A stretch of DNA of 64,000 bases, taken from positions 2,480,001 through 2,544,000 of the forward strand of contig NZ_CP019239.1 of NCBI RefSeq assembly GCF_001955715.1, given 5' to 3'. Made by a program: the position numbers and the translations under genes. Of the stretch, positions 50,295 through 59,487 are shown in pieces. The stretch's first letter is position 1; every line of letters starts with the position of its first letter. The notes under the pieces are model-generated. The model did no database searches. It saw nothing but the letters and a program-made list of their open reading frames with translations, and was not told the DNA's origin. The stretch is from Rhodoferax saidenbachensis. GTDB taxonomy: Bacteria; Pseudomonadota; Gammaproteobacteria; Burkholderiales; Burkholderiaceae_C.

Positions 50295-50888
50295 CTACGC
50301 AGCGATGTTTGCCAGTTGCTGGCGCAACCTTGCCAGATCATGGGCAATGTCGGGCGCTTTCAGAACGTCGTGACATGAAAAGGACGGCAACACCTCCATG
50401 CCGCAGAACTTGTAGTTCGCGGTGTTGAGGATGAACACATCGTCCACCGAGCGGCCTTCAAACAGGGTTTGTGCCGGGTTGCCAAATGCTTCTGCTGGCG
50501 CATTCCAGGTGAGCGACACCATGTACTGCTTGCCCTGCAGCAGGCCGCCGCTGCCGTATTGCTTGGCCGGGTCTTCGCGAGTGCGCCCGTCGCCGGTGAT
50601 GAAGCTGCTCTGCATCATTCCTGCCGTAAACACTTCGTCCACATACTTCTTATAGATCCATGGCGTACCAAACCAGTACACCGGCGACTGCAGGATGATC
50701 AAGTCCGCCCACAGGTGCTTTTGCACCTCTGCGTTGGTCTCATAACCCTGCTCAATACGCGTCTCTTGAAACGCGAATCCGCGCTGCACCATCTCCTCCT
50801 GAATGACGCCTGCCACTGTGTTGTTCAGCCCGCCGGACGAAATGCCCTCATAGAACTGGTGCGCGTTGATCAGCAATACCTTCTTCAT
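50295..50888 (-). CDS. Flavodoxin-fold NAD(P)H quinone reductase, MdaB-like
   Basis: 197 residues. Flavodoxin-like fold with KKVLLINAHQFYEGISSGGLNNT (FMN/FAD phosphate side), LIILQSPVYWFGTPWIYKKYVDEVF and the MVSLTWNAPAEAF segment typical of MdaB and KefF relatives. It should reduce quinones by two electrons and so protect against redox cyclers. CAGGAG precedes the ATG at 50888. It is divergent from an AraC-family gene that probably controls it. Confidence 0.87.
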   Translation of the reverse strand: MKKVLLINAHQFYEGISSGGLNNTVAGVIQEEMVQRGFAFQETRIEQGYETNAEVQKHLWADLIILQSPVYWFGTPWIYKKYVDEVFTAGMMQSSFITGDGRTREDPAKQYGSGGLLQGKQYMVSLTWNAPAEAFGNPAQTLFEGRSVDDVFILNTANYKFCGMEVLPSFSCHDVLKAPDIAHDLARLRQQLANIAA

Positions 50889-51103
50889 TTTTAACTCCTG
50901 GTAAAGGGCCACCACCGATGGCGGCCCTGTCGTTGAACGGATGCCAGGAAGTGTGCGTGGGCAGGTGTTATTTCGGCTGCTGGATTCGATGCGTTTATTG
51001 CCTGATTCGCCGGATCGCTGGCGCTGCAGTGGCGCGAAGGCGGGAATGGCCTTAACCTTCAGTTTTGGAAATTACCCGCAGGCATTAGGGAAAGACATCG
51101 ACC

Positions 51104-52006
51104 ATGGCAGACAAATCCCTCGCCCACCTGGTGGGCCACATTGCCCAAAGTGATGGGGACTTCAGCACAGCCATTCCCGGACTCACGGTCTACCGGCGCA
51201 GCGCGGTGTCAGAACCCATGCACTGTGTCTACGGCCTGAGCCTGGCGCTCACCTTGCAAGGCGGCAAACGCGTCACGCTGGGCGAAGAGGTGCTCCACTA
51301 CGGCCCCGGGCAGTCGCTCATCACCACCGTGGACCTGCCTGTCACGTCGTATGTCATACGTGCCAGCGCTCAAGAGCCTTTTCTGAGGCTGTTGCTCGAA
51401 CTCGATGCCCGCGCCATTACGCAATGGGCTGCCGACATGCCCTTTGCACCCGCACCTCGGGAAGCTGGCACCCGGGCGATGTCGGTGGTGTCGCTGGACG
51501 ATGGTCTGCTGGCCTCGCTCACACGCCTGGTGCAGTTGCTGGATGAGCCTGCCCTGGTGGAGAGTCTGGCGCCGCTGATCCGGCAGGAGATCGTGGTGCG
51601 TTTGCTGCGTGGTCCGCACGGCCCTACCTTGCGCAACCTGGTGGCCGCAGGCTCACCCGGGCAGCACATCGGCAAAGTGATTGCCTGGATGCGGCACCAC
51701 TTTACCGAGGATATTTCTGTAGAGGATCTGGCGACCAGGGCGCACATGAGCCCGTCCACCTTCCGCGCCCATTTCCGCAACGTGGCGGGCATGAGCCCTT
51801 TGCAGTATTTGAAGAACCTGCGGCTGCAGGAGGCGCGGCATCTCATGCTCAACAGCAGCCTGGACGCCGTGAATGCAGCGGTGCAGGTGGGCTACGAAAG
51901 CGCTTCGCAATTCAGCCGCGAGTACCGACGCATGTTTGGAGAACCGCCGCTGCGGGACATCCACAAGATGCGGCAGACCTCCATAGGTCCGGCGCAGGTG
52001 GGCTGA
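51104..52006 (+). CDS. AraC-family regulator (AraC_N type)
   Basis: 300 residues. The N-terminal part (YRRSAVSEPMHCVYGLSLALTLQGGKRVTLGE, GPGQSLITTVDLPVTSYV) is the AraC_N effector domain, and the C-terminal part has two helix-turn-helix units (ISVEDLATRAHMSPSTFRAHFRNVAGMSPLQYLKNLRLQEAR; VNAAVQVGYESASQFSREYRRMFG). Regulators of this group usually sit divergent from an oxidoreductase gene, as here. Confidence 0.92.
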   Translation: MADKSLAHLVGHIAQSDGDFSTAIPGLTVYRRSAVSEPMHCVYGLSLALTLQGGKRVTLGEEVLHYGPGQSLITTVDLPVTSYVIRASAQEPFLRLLLELDARAITQWAADMPFAPAPREAGTRAMSVVSLDDGLLASLTRLVQLLDEPALVESLAPLIRQEIVVRLLRGPHGPTLRNLVAAGSPGQHIGKVIAWMRHHFTEDISVEDLATRAHMSPSTFRAHFRNVAGMSPLQYLKNLRLQEARHLMLNSSLDAVNAAVQVGYESASQFSREYRRMFGEPPLRDIHKMRQTSIGPAQVG

Positions 52007-52050
52007 GAAACGGGAGAAGGTATGGCTGCCTGACCGCTGCAGCAACCCCA

Positions 52051-52117
52051 ATAGCTACACAATTGATAGCTGGCTGCGCAGACCCCATAAGGGCTGCGGG
52101 CACTTTTCGCTTAAAAA
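52051..52117. repeat. AGCTGCTTGCGC-family dispersed repeat between convergent genes
   Basis: AATTGATAGCTGGCTGCGCA, CCCCATAAGGG, CACTTTTCGCTTAAAAAA. It lies just downstream of the motA stop and may help to end transcription. Confidence 0.82.
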
Positions 52118-52128
52118 AGCGGTAGGGT

Positions 52129-52986
52129 TTATTTCTTCTTCACGAACTCTTCGAGTTCCGTAAAGGTGGGGCGTTCTGTGGAGTACAGCACCTTGCGGCC
52201 AAACTCGATGGCGGTGGAGGGGTTGTAGCCCTGCATGCTGGCCAGCAGTGTGGTCTTGATGCACTGCAGTTCCTTGCCCTGCTCTTCCACCTTTTGCTCC
52301 AGCAGACCGGCCAGGGGTTCGGCAAAGGCGTAGGCCAGCAAAATACCCAGGAAGGTACCCACCAGCGCGGAACCGATCATGCCGCCCAACACGGCGGGCG
52401 GCTGGCCCACCGAGCCCATGGTGTTCACCACACCCAGCACCGCGGCCACGATACCGAAGGCTGGCAAACCGCCAGCGATACGCTGGATGGCGGCCACAGC
52501 GGCGTGTTCTTCGTGGTGGTGGGTTTCGATTTCGTTGTCCATCAGGGACTCGATCTCGTGGGCGTTGAGGTTGCCCGAGACCATCATGCGCAGGTAATCA
52601 GTGATGAACTCGACCACGTGGTGGTCGGTGCCCACGGTGGGGTATTTCTTGAAAATCTCGGATTCTTCGGGGGTTTCGACGTCTTTTTCGATGGCCATCA
52701 GGCCTTCCTTGCGGGCCTTTTGCAGGATGTCGTACATCAGCGCCATCAGGTCCATGTAGCGGGCCTTGGTGTATTTGCTGCCCTTGAAGCAGGCGCCCAG
52801 GCCGGCCATGGTTTTCTTGATGACCTTCATCTGGTTGTTGGCCAGAAAGGCCCCCAGTGTGGCACCGCCAATGGTCAACATTTCAAAGGGGAGCGCATGC
52901 AACACCACGGTGATATTGCCGCCGTGGGCAATGAACACGCCAAATACGCAGCCCAAGACGACCAGCCAGCCAATGATTACAAACAT
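52129..52986 (-). CDS. motA: Flagellar motor stator protein MotA, without adjacent motB
   Basis: 285 residues, normal for MotA. Four membrane segments (FVIIGWLVVLGCVFGVFIAHGG; HALPFEMLTIGGATLGAFLA; PAFGIVAAVLGVVNTMG; IGSALVGTFLGILLAYAFAEPLA), a long cytoplasmic loop rich in charge between the second and third, and the two prolines at the channel base. With MotB it forms the proton-driven stator. motB normally follows motA at once; here motA is followed by a dispersed repeat and a convergent AraC gene, and no motB is in the window. AAGGTAG precedes the ATG. Confidence 0.95.
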   Translation of the reverse strand: MFVIIGWLVVLGCVFGVFIAHGGNITVVLHALPFEMLTIGGATLGAFLANNQMKVIKKTMAGLGACFKGSKYTKARYMDLMALMYDILQKARKEGLMAIEKDVETPEESEIFKKYPTVGTDHHVVEFITDYLRMMVSGNLNAHEIESLMDNEIETHHHEEHAAVAAIQRIAGGLPAFGIVAAVLGVVNTMGSVGQPPAVLGGMIGSALVGTFLGILLAYAFAEPLAGLLEQKVEEQGKELQCIKTTLLASMQGYNPSTAIEFGRKVLYSTERPTFTELEEFVKKK

Positions 52987-53180
52987 ACTGAATTTCTACC
53001 TTAGAGATAGCGGATCACCGATTAGACGCGCTCTGATTTTAGAACTGCACAGAGAATAACGCCTTGTTTGCCCCAGATTTCTGCACCCTGCCCGGGTTTG
53101 GGGGCAATACGGTGAAATTGTTGCGCTTGGCCGCCTTGCAAGCCAACATATTGCGCCCCACGTGAGCGGATGGACGAAAA

Positions 53181-53203
53181 GCACACCTTGCGGGCAAGGG
53201 TGC
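53181..53203 (+). promoter_or_regulatory. Hairpin just before the Rof-like gene
   Basis: GCACACCTTGC and GCAAGGGTGC pair over 10 of 11 positions with a GG loop, ending about 10 bases before the ribosome site (GGAG). It could control translation or early termination. Confidence 0.5.
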
Positions 53204-53222
53204 GCCACCTCGGAGACCCCAC

Positions 53223-53465
53223 ATGACCACTTACACCCCCATCAATTGCGAGTTTCACGACGTCATTGAGTCCACCATCACCCGGCGCCAACCGGTCACC
53301 CTGGTGGTCATGGACGCCGTGGGGGACGTGCAGACCCTGCACGATAAAGTGACGGATGTTTTTGCCAAGGAGGGGGCGGAATATCTGGTCACCGAAAGCG
53401 GCCAGACCATCCGGCTGGACCAGTTGCAATCCATAGGCGGCCACGACAAAAGCGACTTCGGCTAG
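53223..53465 (+). CDS. rof: Rof/YaeO-like Rho-binding antiterminator
   Basis: 80 residues. The start TTYTPINCEFHDVIESTITRRQPVTLVVMD and the end EYLVTESGQTIRLDQLQSIGGH match the small beta-sandwich Rof family, whose E. coli member binds Rho and blocks termination. The family match is from memory, on pattern only. CGGAG precedes the ATG. A hairpin lies in the leader at 53181-53203. Confidence 0.72.
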   Translation: MTTYTPINCEFHDVIESTITRRQPVTLVVMDAVGDVQTLHDKVTDVFAKEGAEYLVTESGQTIRLDQLQSIGGHDKSDFG

Positions 53466-53511
53466 GCCGACGCACACCCATCCTGCTGGGTGGGGTACCG
53501 ACCTGGCAGGC

Positions 53512-53582
53512 ACAAAATGCTATTGAATAGATAGCTGCTTGCGCAATCTGCATGCGGGCTAGTGGCCAATTTCGCTTGTCAA
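53512..53582. repeat. AGCTGCTTGCGC-family dispersed repeat between convergent genes
   Basis: ATAGATAGCTGCTTGCGCAA, GCATGC, GGGCTAGTGGCC, TTTCGCTTGTCAA. It lies between the rof-like and sulfatase stops. Confidence 0.85.
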
Positions 53583-53600
53583 TGCTCCCTGCTCGGGCTT

Positions 53601-55367
53601 CTAAAAAATCCGGCGCCGATTGCGCCGCCGCAGCAGGCCCCAGGTCACCAGCGCTAGCAGGGCCACCAGCACCGATATCACTTTGGTCCCATAGGTGGGC
53701 CACCAATAGTGCAGCACGCTGTTGATCAGCACCTGGCGCGACGGGCTGTAGCCCTCGGGCATGGGCAACACGCCATGGGACTTGGCATACGCGTCAAAGT
53801 CGGCCTGCAGTGCCTGGAAGGCTTCGGGCATCTGGACCTGCAAGTCGCGGGTTTCGCCGGGGTCGGTGCGCAGGTCGTACAGGTGCCACTGGCCATCGCC
53901 CACGGGCGGCAGGTTTTTGACCAGCTTGAGGTCGCCCTTGAACAAGGCCAGGTTGCCTGACAGCTCATACCCCAGCGGCTGGTCGCTGGCGCGCGCCTGC
54001 TGGCTGCGGCCCAGCAGCACGGGCAACAGGCTCACACCAGCGATCGGCTCCACGGGCTGGTTCTTGTAGGTGTTGCCGGGGCGCGCCACCTGCGCCAGGT
54101 CCAGCAGCGTGGGCGCAATGTCTGTCACGTGGGCCAGCCCCTGCTGGATCTGGTTGTGCGGCATGCCGGGCACACCCGAGATAATGAGCGGCGTGCGGAT
54201 GCCGCCCTCCCCTGCGTAAAACTTGTAGGTGTTCAGCGGCGAGCTGCTGGCGCTGGCCCAGCTCGGGCCGGCGATACCGTAGGCGCCTTTGCCCCCCAGC
54301 TTGTCGATGTCCTGGGTGTACTGGGTCTTGAGCCAAAGCCGCGCTTCCTTGTAATCCGAAGCTTCGGCGCCGTTGTCGGACAGAAAAACGAACACCGTAT
54401 TGTCGTACTGGCCGCTTTGCTTTAGGTAGTCCACCAGGCGGCCCACTTCGTGGTCCATCGCATCGGCCATGCCGGCGTAGACCTCCATGCGGCGCTGCTC
54501 GTAAAGCTTGTCCTTCTCGCTCAGGGCGTTCCAGTCGGCGGTGGTGTTCATGCGCACCATGGGCGTGTCTTTGGGGATCAGGCCCAGTGCGGCTGCGCGG
54601 TCGCGGCGTGCGAGGCGCAGTGCGTCCCAACCGTCCTTGTATTTGCCGCGGTACTTCTCAATGAAGGCCGCAGGTGCCTGCAGCGGCACATGGTTGGCCT
54701 GGAAGCCCACATAGGCAAAAAATGGCTTGCCGACCTTGGCGTCAGTCTTGAGGTAGTCAATCGTGCGGTCCACAAAGTACTGCGACGAGTAGTAGTCCGC
54801 GGGCATGACCGCCTCTTTGCCGTCTTCAAACCAATCCACCTTGGCCGAGTGCGGCAGGTAGCGTTTGGCCGGTTCCCAGTTGTCGGAGCCGGTATCACCC
54901 TGGATGATGGACCGGTCAAAGCCGCGCGCGTTAGGCAGGTTGTAGGGCTCGGAGCCCACATTCCATTTGCCGGCGATGTAAGTGCGGTAACCGCTGTCCT
55001 GCAGCAGGGTGGACACCGTCACCACGCGGCTGGTCAGTGAGCCTTGGTACCCGGGTTGGCCCAGGTGCTCGGGGGGCATGGCTTCGCGCAGGTTGCCCAC
55101 GCCGTTGCGGTGGTTGTCCACACCGGTAAGCAGCATGGAGCGTGTGGGGGAACAGGAGGCCGCCACGTGGAAGTTGGAGAAACGGGCGCCGCGTTGGGCC
55201 AGCGCATCGAGGTGGGGCGTGGCGATCTCGCCGCCAAAAGCGCCGACGTCGGTGAAGCCCCAGTCGTCGGCCACCAGCACCACGATGTTGGGGCGCGCTG
55301 CACCAGCAGCCATGGCGCTTGCGCAGAACCACAGGGCCAGTGCCCCGAACCAGACTTGTCTTTTCAT
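53601..55367 (-). CDS. Exported Cys-type arylsulfatase with C-terminal membrane anchor
   Basis: 588 residues. Sec signal peptide (ALALWFCASAMAAGA), sulfatase domain with the metal site NIVVLVADDWGFTDVGAFGG, the formylglycine motif CSPTRSMLLTG, and later metal ligands in FLSDNGAE. The last 30 residues are a membrane helix with an Arg-rich end (VISVLVALLALVTWGLLRRRNRRR), so the mature enzyme is tethered to the inner membrane, facing the periplasm. The Cys type needs a formylglycine-generating enzyme encoded elsewhere. The ATG at 55367 has AGGAG upstream. It follows the liv operon by 92 bases. Confidence 0.92.
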   Translation of the reverse strand: MKRQVWFGALALWFCASAMAAGAARPNIVVLVADDWGFTDVGAFGGEIATPHLDALAQRGARFSNFHVAASCSPTRSMLLTGVDNHRNGVGNLREAMPPEHLGQPGYQGSLTSRVVTVSTLLQDSGYRTYIAGKWNVGSEPYNLPNARGFDRSIIQGDTGSDNWEPAKRYLPHSAKVDWFEDGKEAVMPADYYSSQYFVDRTIDYLKTDAKVGKPFFAYVGFQANHVPLQAPAAFIEKYRGKYKDGWDALRLARRDRAAALGLIPKDTPMVRMNTTADWNALSEKDKLYEQRRMEVYAGMADAMDHEVGRLVDYLKQSGQYDNTVFVFLSDNGAEASDYKEARLWLKTQYTQDIDKLGGKGAYGIAGPSWASASSSPLNTYKFYAGEGGIRTPLIISGVPGMPHNQIQQGLAHVTDIAPTLLDLAQVARPGNTYKNQPVEPIAGVSLLPVLLGRSQQARASDQPLGYELSGNLALFKGDLKLVKNLPPVGDGQWHLYDLRTDPGETRDLQVQMPEAFQALQADFDAYAKSHGVLPMPEGYSPSRQVLINSVLHYWWPTYGTKVISVLVALLALVTWGLLRRRNRRRIF

Positions 55368-55459
55368 CGTACGTGTCTCCTGTGTGGCCACTCTATAACA
55401 GAGGAGGCCAGAGGAGATGCCTCATGGGTGACAGTCCAGACGGTCTGCCCTGGCGTGGT

Positions 55460-55798
55460 TTAGCGCTCCGAGACGGAAAATGCTGCTGCCTGCGGCACGT
55501 GGCCGGCAAACAAGGGGGTGACCTGGCGCAGCTTTTCCAGCGCGACCACCTCGCCGTACAGGTCGGACAGGGCCGCCATCAGATCGGCGCGCAGGCACCA
55601 CAGGCCGGCCACATGGTTCTCCAGCCAGATGCGCCGCTCCACCGCCGGGTAACGCGCACTGCCCAGCTCACCCAGGCATTCCAGCAAGCAGTGGCGTATC
55701 TCTTCCACCGGGATCAATCCCATCTGGGTCGGGGCCAAGGCGGCACCCTCACCCACATGCAGCATGCGCTGCAGGCCGCGTTTGATCTGCTCAAGCAT
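55460..55798 (-). CDS. Small hypothetical protein of the liv operon
   Basis: 112 residues, all-helical by pattern (VEEIRHCLLECLGELG, AVERRIWLENHVAGLWCLRADLMAALSDLYGEVVALEKL). I do not recognise the family. It overlaps the 3' end of the hydrolase gene by 8 bases, so it is probably translated with it. No signal or membrane segment. Confidence 0.65.
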   Translation of the reverse strand: MLEQIKRGLQRMLHVGEGAALAPTQMGLIPVEEIRHCLLECLGELGSARYPAVERRIWLENHVAGLWCLRADLMAALSDLYGEVVALEKLRQVTPLFAGHVPQAAAFSVSER

Positions 55799-56657
55799 GG
55801 GCGTTTATGAAGTCGCTGACCAGTGTGAGCTGGTCCGGCACGTTGAGCGCCGGTGCATGGCCACAACCGGCGATTTCCACCACCCGTGTCTGGCCGCGCA
55901 AGCCGGGGCCGCGTTGCAACATGGCCGCCGTGGTGTGGGGCAAGACCAGGTCCGAATCGGCACCACGCAGGCACAACACGGGGAGGTCCAGCGCGTCATA
56001 GTGGTCCCAGATCAGGTAGTCATTGGTGTGCGCTATGAACTGGCGCACCATGGCCGGGTCGTAATGCGGGGTGACACGCCCGTCGGGCAGGCGGCGTGTG
56101 GAGGTTTCGGTCAGGCGACGCCACTGCGCGTCGCTGAGCCAGCCATACGGTTTGTAGACCTGGCGGAAGAAGGCTTCGAGCTCCTGCACCGTGGCAAAGG
56201 ATGGCGGACTACCGGCGTAGGCACGGATGCGGGTCAGCGCCTCGGGTGCCAGTTCGGGCGCGTTGTCGTTGAGCGTGAGGCTTTGAATGCGGGCCTTGAG
56301 CGCAGGCTGAAACAGGCCCGACGCGCACACCGTGCCAATGGCACCGCCCATGGAGGTGCCCACCCAGTGTGCCCGTTCAATCTTCAACTGCTCAAACAGG
56401 TCAGCGGCAATACGCGCGTAGAACGCCAGGCAATATTCCTCATCGGGTTTGCTGCTCCATTGGCTCAAGCCCCGGCCCAGCGTGTCGGGGCAGACCACGC
56501 GGTAACGGCCACTGAGGTGCTGGGCCAGTTCGTCCATGTCGCGGCCCGTGCGTGCCAGGCCGTGCCAGGCGATCACCACCGGCGCATCCACCGGCCCCCA
56601 TTGGGTGGTGTGGATTTCATAGCCAGCGCACTGCAGGTAGTGGGAAGTAGGCATCAT
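55791..56657 (-). CDS. Alpha/beta hydrolase of the liv operon
   Basis: 288 residues. Oxyanion segment WHGLARTGRDMDELAQHL, nucleophile elbow GTSMGG (Ser), acid in LRGADSDLVLP and His in AGCGHAPALN. Signal peptide absent, so it acts in the cytoplasm. It starts 18 bases after the livM stop and should hydrolyse an ester or C-C bond in the compound brought in by the transporter. Confidence 0.88.
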   Translation of the reverse strand: MMPTSHYLQCAGYEIHTTQWGPVDAPVVIAWHGLARTGRDMDELAQHLSGRYRVVCPDTLGRGLSQWSSKPDEEYCLAFYARIAADLFEQLKIERAHWVGTSMGGAIGTVCASGLFQPALKARIQSLTLNDNAPELAPEALTRIRAYAGSPPSFATVQELEAFFRQVYKPYGWLSDAQWRRLTETSTRRLPDGRVTPHYDPAMVRQFIAHTNDYLIWDHYDALDLPVLCLRGADSDLVLPHTTAAMLQRGPGLRGQTRVVEIAGCGHAPALNVPDQLTLVSDFINAHA

Positions 56658-56675
56658 GGTGGCAACCTCTGCTGG

Positions 56676-57761
56676 TTAGCGCAATGGCGCGGCGGTCGTG
56701 GGCAGCGCAGCCTGGCGCAGGCGCCCGACCACACCCGTGGGGAAGTAATACACCGACAGCACAAACAACACGCCCAGCCAGAGCAGCCAGCGGTCGGGCG
56801 ACAGCAAGGCCGAGAGCATGGGCCAGGCCACGACTGCCTCGCTGCCCATGCGCAGCAACTCCTGCAGGTAACTCTGCGCCACGAGGAACAGCGCCGCGCC
56901 GACAACCGCCCCATACATGGTGCCCATGCCGCCAATCACCACAATCAGCAACACGTCCATCATGATCTCGAAGGACAGCGAGGTATCGGGCCCGTTGTAG
57001 CGCAGCCAGAGCGCCAGCATCGCACCGGCCATACAGGCGAATAGCGCGGACAGGATGCTGGACGTGGTGCGGTACACCACCACGCGGTAACCAATGGCCT
57101 CGGCGCGGAATTCGTTTTCACGGATGGCCTGCAACACGCGGCCAAACGGCGAGTTGACGATGCGCAGCAAGGCCAGGAACAGCACCACGGCCGTCACGAA
57201 CAGCAGGTAGTAACACAGCAGGCGACCATCGAGCGACACGCCCAGGAAAGGCTGCTCGCTGAACTCGTAGCTGGGCGACAGGATTTCGGGCACTTTGAAA
57301 CTCAGGCCGTCTTCACCACCGGTGAACTCGTGCAGTTGCGAGGCCAGCGTGAGAAACGCCGAGGCCACCGCCAGCGTGATCATGGCAAAGAAGATGGCCC
57401 GCACGCGCAGCGAAAACAGCCCCACCACCAGCGCCAGCACAAACGACAGCAGCAGCGACGCACCCAGCCCCACGGCCAGCGCCTCCCAGGTGGCACCCAA
57501 ACGTGTGGTGGCAATGGCAATGCCATAGGCACCAATGCCAAAAAACATGGTGTGCGCAAAACTCACGATGCCGGTGTAGCCCAACAACAGATCGAAACTG
57601 GCGACCAGCACGATAAAGATCAACACCTTGGCCGCCACATTGAGTGGCTTCACACCCGGAAAGATGAACGGCGTGAACGCCAGCGCCAGGACCAGCAGCA
57701 GCAACAGGCCGGACAGCCAGCGGCTGCGTGGCAGGTCTTTGGAAAGAATGCGTTGGAACAT
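56676..57761 (-). CDS. livM: Branched-chain-type ABC transporter permease
   Basis: 361 residues with about nine membrane segments and the LivM/LivH permease signature near the middle (GYTGIVSFAHTMFFGIGAYGIAI) and GRVLQAIRENEFRAEAIGYRV, the coupling loop to the ATPase. AAGGGG precedes the ATG at 57761; the long upstream extension of the open frame is spurious. The liv name shows the family only: many such systems carry aromatic acids, urea or amides. Confidence 0.94.
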   Translation of the reverse strand: MFQRILSKDLPRSRWLSGLLLLLVLALAFTPFIFPGVKPLNVAAKVLIFIVLVASFDLLLGYTGIVSFAHTMFFGIGAYGIAIATTRLGATWEALAVGLGASLLLSFVLALVVGLFSLRVRAIFFAMITLAVASAFLTLASQLHEFTGGEDGLSFKVPEILSPSYEFSEQPFLGVSLDGRLLCYYLLFVTAVVLFLALLRIVNSPFGRVLQAIRENEFRAEAIGYRVVVYRTTSSILSALFACMAGAMLALWLRYNGPDTSLSFEIMMDVLLIVVIGGMGTMYGAVVGAALFLVAQSYLQELLRMGSEAVVAWPMLSALLSPDRWLLWLGVLFVLSVYYFPTGVVGRLRQAALPTTAAPLR

Positions 57762-57772
57762 ATTTGTGCCCC

Positions 57773-58756
57773 TTACCGGTTCGCGACTGGATAGACACCC
57801 TGCGGACGCCACAACAAAATGGCGACCATGAGTGCAATGTTGGAAAAGAGCGCGACCTTCGGCAACAGGAAGCCGGTGTAGTTGGCCATCAGCCCGACCA
57901 GCAAGGCCCCGATCAAGGCGCCACCGGTGGAACCCAGCCCGCCAATGATGATCACGATGAAGATCAACACATTGACCTGTGCGCCCATCTGCGGCGTGAC
58001 CGACTGCTGGTACAGCCCCCACATCACACCACCCAGGCCCGCCAGCGCGCTGCCCACCACAAACACACCGATAAAGATGCGCTTGATGCGGTAGCCCAGG
58101 GACTCCACCATCTCGCGGTCCTGCACGCCGGCGCGGATCAGCAGACCGATCTTGGTGCGACTCAGCACCCAGGCCAGTGCGGCAAACACCAGCAGCCCCA
58201 CCACCACGGCCATCAGACGGTATTTCTCAATGGCTGCGTCGCCCAGCAACACGGAGCCGCGCATGCCTTCGGGCAGCGGCAGCGGAATCTGCGCCGGGCC
58301 CCAGATCACCTTGATGAGTTCTTCACCAATGATCATGCCGCCCATGGTGATGAGAATCTGCTTCAGATGCTGGCCGTACACCGGCCGCACGATGAAACGC
58401 TCAAACGCCAACCCCAGCGCACCGGCCACCAGCATGGCCACCAGCATCGCAGGCAGCACAGCCACCCAGTTGCGCCACAGCACATCCGAACCGGTCCAGT
58501 CACCCATGAATCCCATCACGGTGGTGGCCACAAAAGCCCCCAGTGCGATGAAAACACCATGGCCGAAGTTCAGCACGTCCATCAGGCCAAACACCAGCGT
58601 GAGGCCCGAGGCAATGATGAAGATGATCATGCCCATGGCTAGGCCCGCCACCGTGAGCGTGAGCCAGGTCGAAGGTGAGCCGATGAAGGGCAACACCAGC
58701 ACAGCCAGCAGTGGCACCAGCGCCAGCGGCTTCCAGTCGAAGTCGATTGATTTCAT
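57773..58756 (-). CDS. livH: Branched-chain-type ABC transporter permease
   Basis: 327 residues, about eight membrane segments, with GLTLVFGLMDVLNFGHGVFIALGAF and the coupling region RAGVQDREMVESLGYRI. Partner of the livM product. Its ATG overlaps the livF stop. Confidence 0.95.
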   Translation of the reverse strand: MKSIDFDWKPLALVPLLAVLVLPFIGSPSTWLTLTVAGLAMGMIIFIIASGLTLVFGLMDVLNFGHGVFIALGAFVATTVMGFMGDWTGSDVLWRNWVAVLPAMLVAMLVAGALGLAFERFIVRPVYGQHLKQILITMGGMIIGEELIKVIWGPAQIPLPLPEGMRGSVLLGDAAIEKYRLMAVVVGLLVFAALAWVLSRTKIGLLIRAGVQDREMVESLGYRIKRIFIGVFVVGSALAGLGGVMWGLYQQSVTPQMGAQVNVLIFIVIIIGGLGSTGGALIGALLVGLMANYTGFLLPKVALFSNIALMVAILLWRPQGVYPVANR

Positions 58757-59487
58757 ATGGCCAGCCCCAGCAGCGTGTGCTGCAGTTCTTCGTTGTCTGC
58801 GAGTTCCTGCATGGTGCCGACATGCACCACACGCCCGTTGTCCATCACCGCCACCTGGTCACCCAGGCGTTTGGCAAAGCTGATGTTTTGTTCGACCAGC
58901 AGAATGGTTGTGCCCGTCTTCTTGAGCTGGGCAAACGCGTCGATCATGTTGTTGATGATGGCGGGCGCCAGGCCTTTGCTGGGCTCGTCCACGATCAGCA
59001 ATTCGCGCGGCTCGACAATCGCGCGGGCCACCGCCAACATCTGTTTTTGTCCGCCCGAGAGCTTGCCTGCGGGGTGGTTCCAGAATTTCTCTACCGCGGG
59101 GAACAGCGAAAAAATCCACTGCAAGCGCGTGTCGTCCATATCTTGGGCGCGTTTGGCCGCGCGTGCGGCCAGCAGCATGTTTTCTTTGACCGTGAGGTCG
59201 GCAAAGATGCCCATGTTTTCGGGCACATAGGCAATGTTCAGGCCGGCGATCTGCGGTGTTTCGAGCGCCGTGATATCGCGCGCGTCAAAGTGCACCGAGC
59301 CACTGGAGGCATGCCACAGGCCCATGATGGTGCGCAGCGTGGTGGTCTTGCCCGCGCCATTGCGGCCCAGCAGCATGGTGAGCTGGCCGCGCGGAATGGA
59401 CAGGTCCACGCCGTGCAGGATGTGGTACGCACCAATGTGCGTATGTACGCCGGACAGAGTCAGCAGGTTGTTGTTGGCAGCGCTCAT
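58753..59487 (-). CDS. livF: ABC transporter ATP-binding protein
   Basis: 244 residues. Walker A GRNGAGKTTTL, Q loop, signature LSGGQKQMLAVARA, Walker B LLIVDEPSKGLAP and the switch His region. The YVPENMGIFADLTVKEN stretch is typical of LivF. It overlaps livG and livH by four bases each. Confidence 0.96.
   Translation of the reverse strand: MSAANNNLLTLSGVHTHIGAYHILHGVDLSIPRGQLTMLLGRNGAGKTTTLRTIMGLWHASSGSVHFDARDITALETPQIAGLNIAYVPENMGIFADLTVKENMLLAARAAKRAQDMDDTRLQWIFSLFPAVEKFWNHPAGKLSGGQKQMLAVARAIVEPRELLIVDEPSKGLAPAIINNMIDAFAQLKKTGTTILLVEQNISFAKRLGDQVAVMDNGRVVHVGTMQELADNEELQHTLLGLAI

Noticed and set aside
57762..58022. 87-residue N-terminal extension of LivM
   Set aside because: It overlaps livH and is compositionally an out-of-frame shadow; the ATG at 57761 has a good ribosome site.
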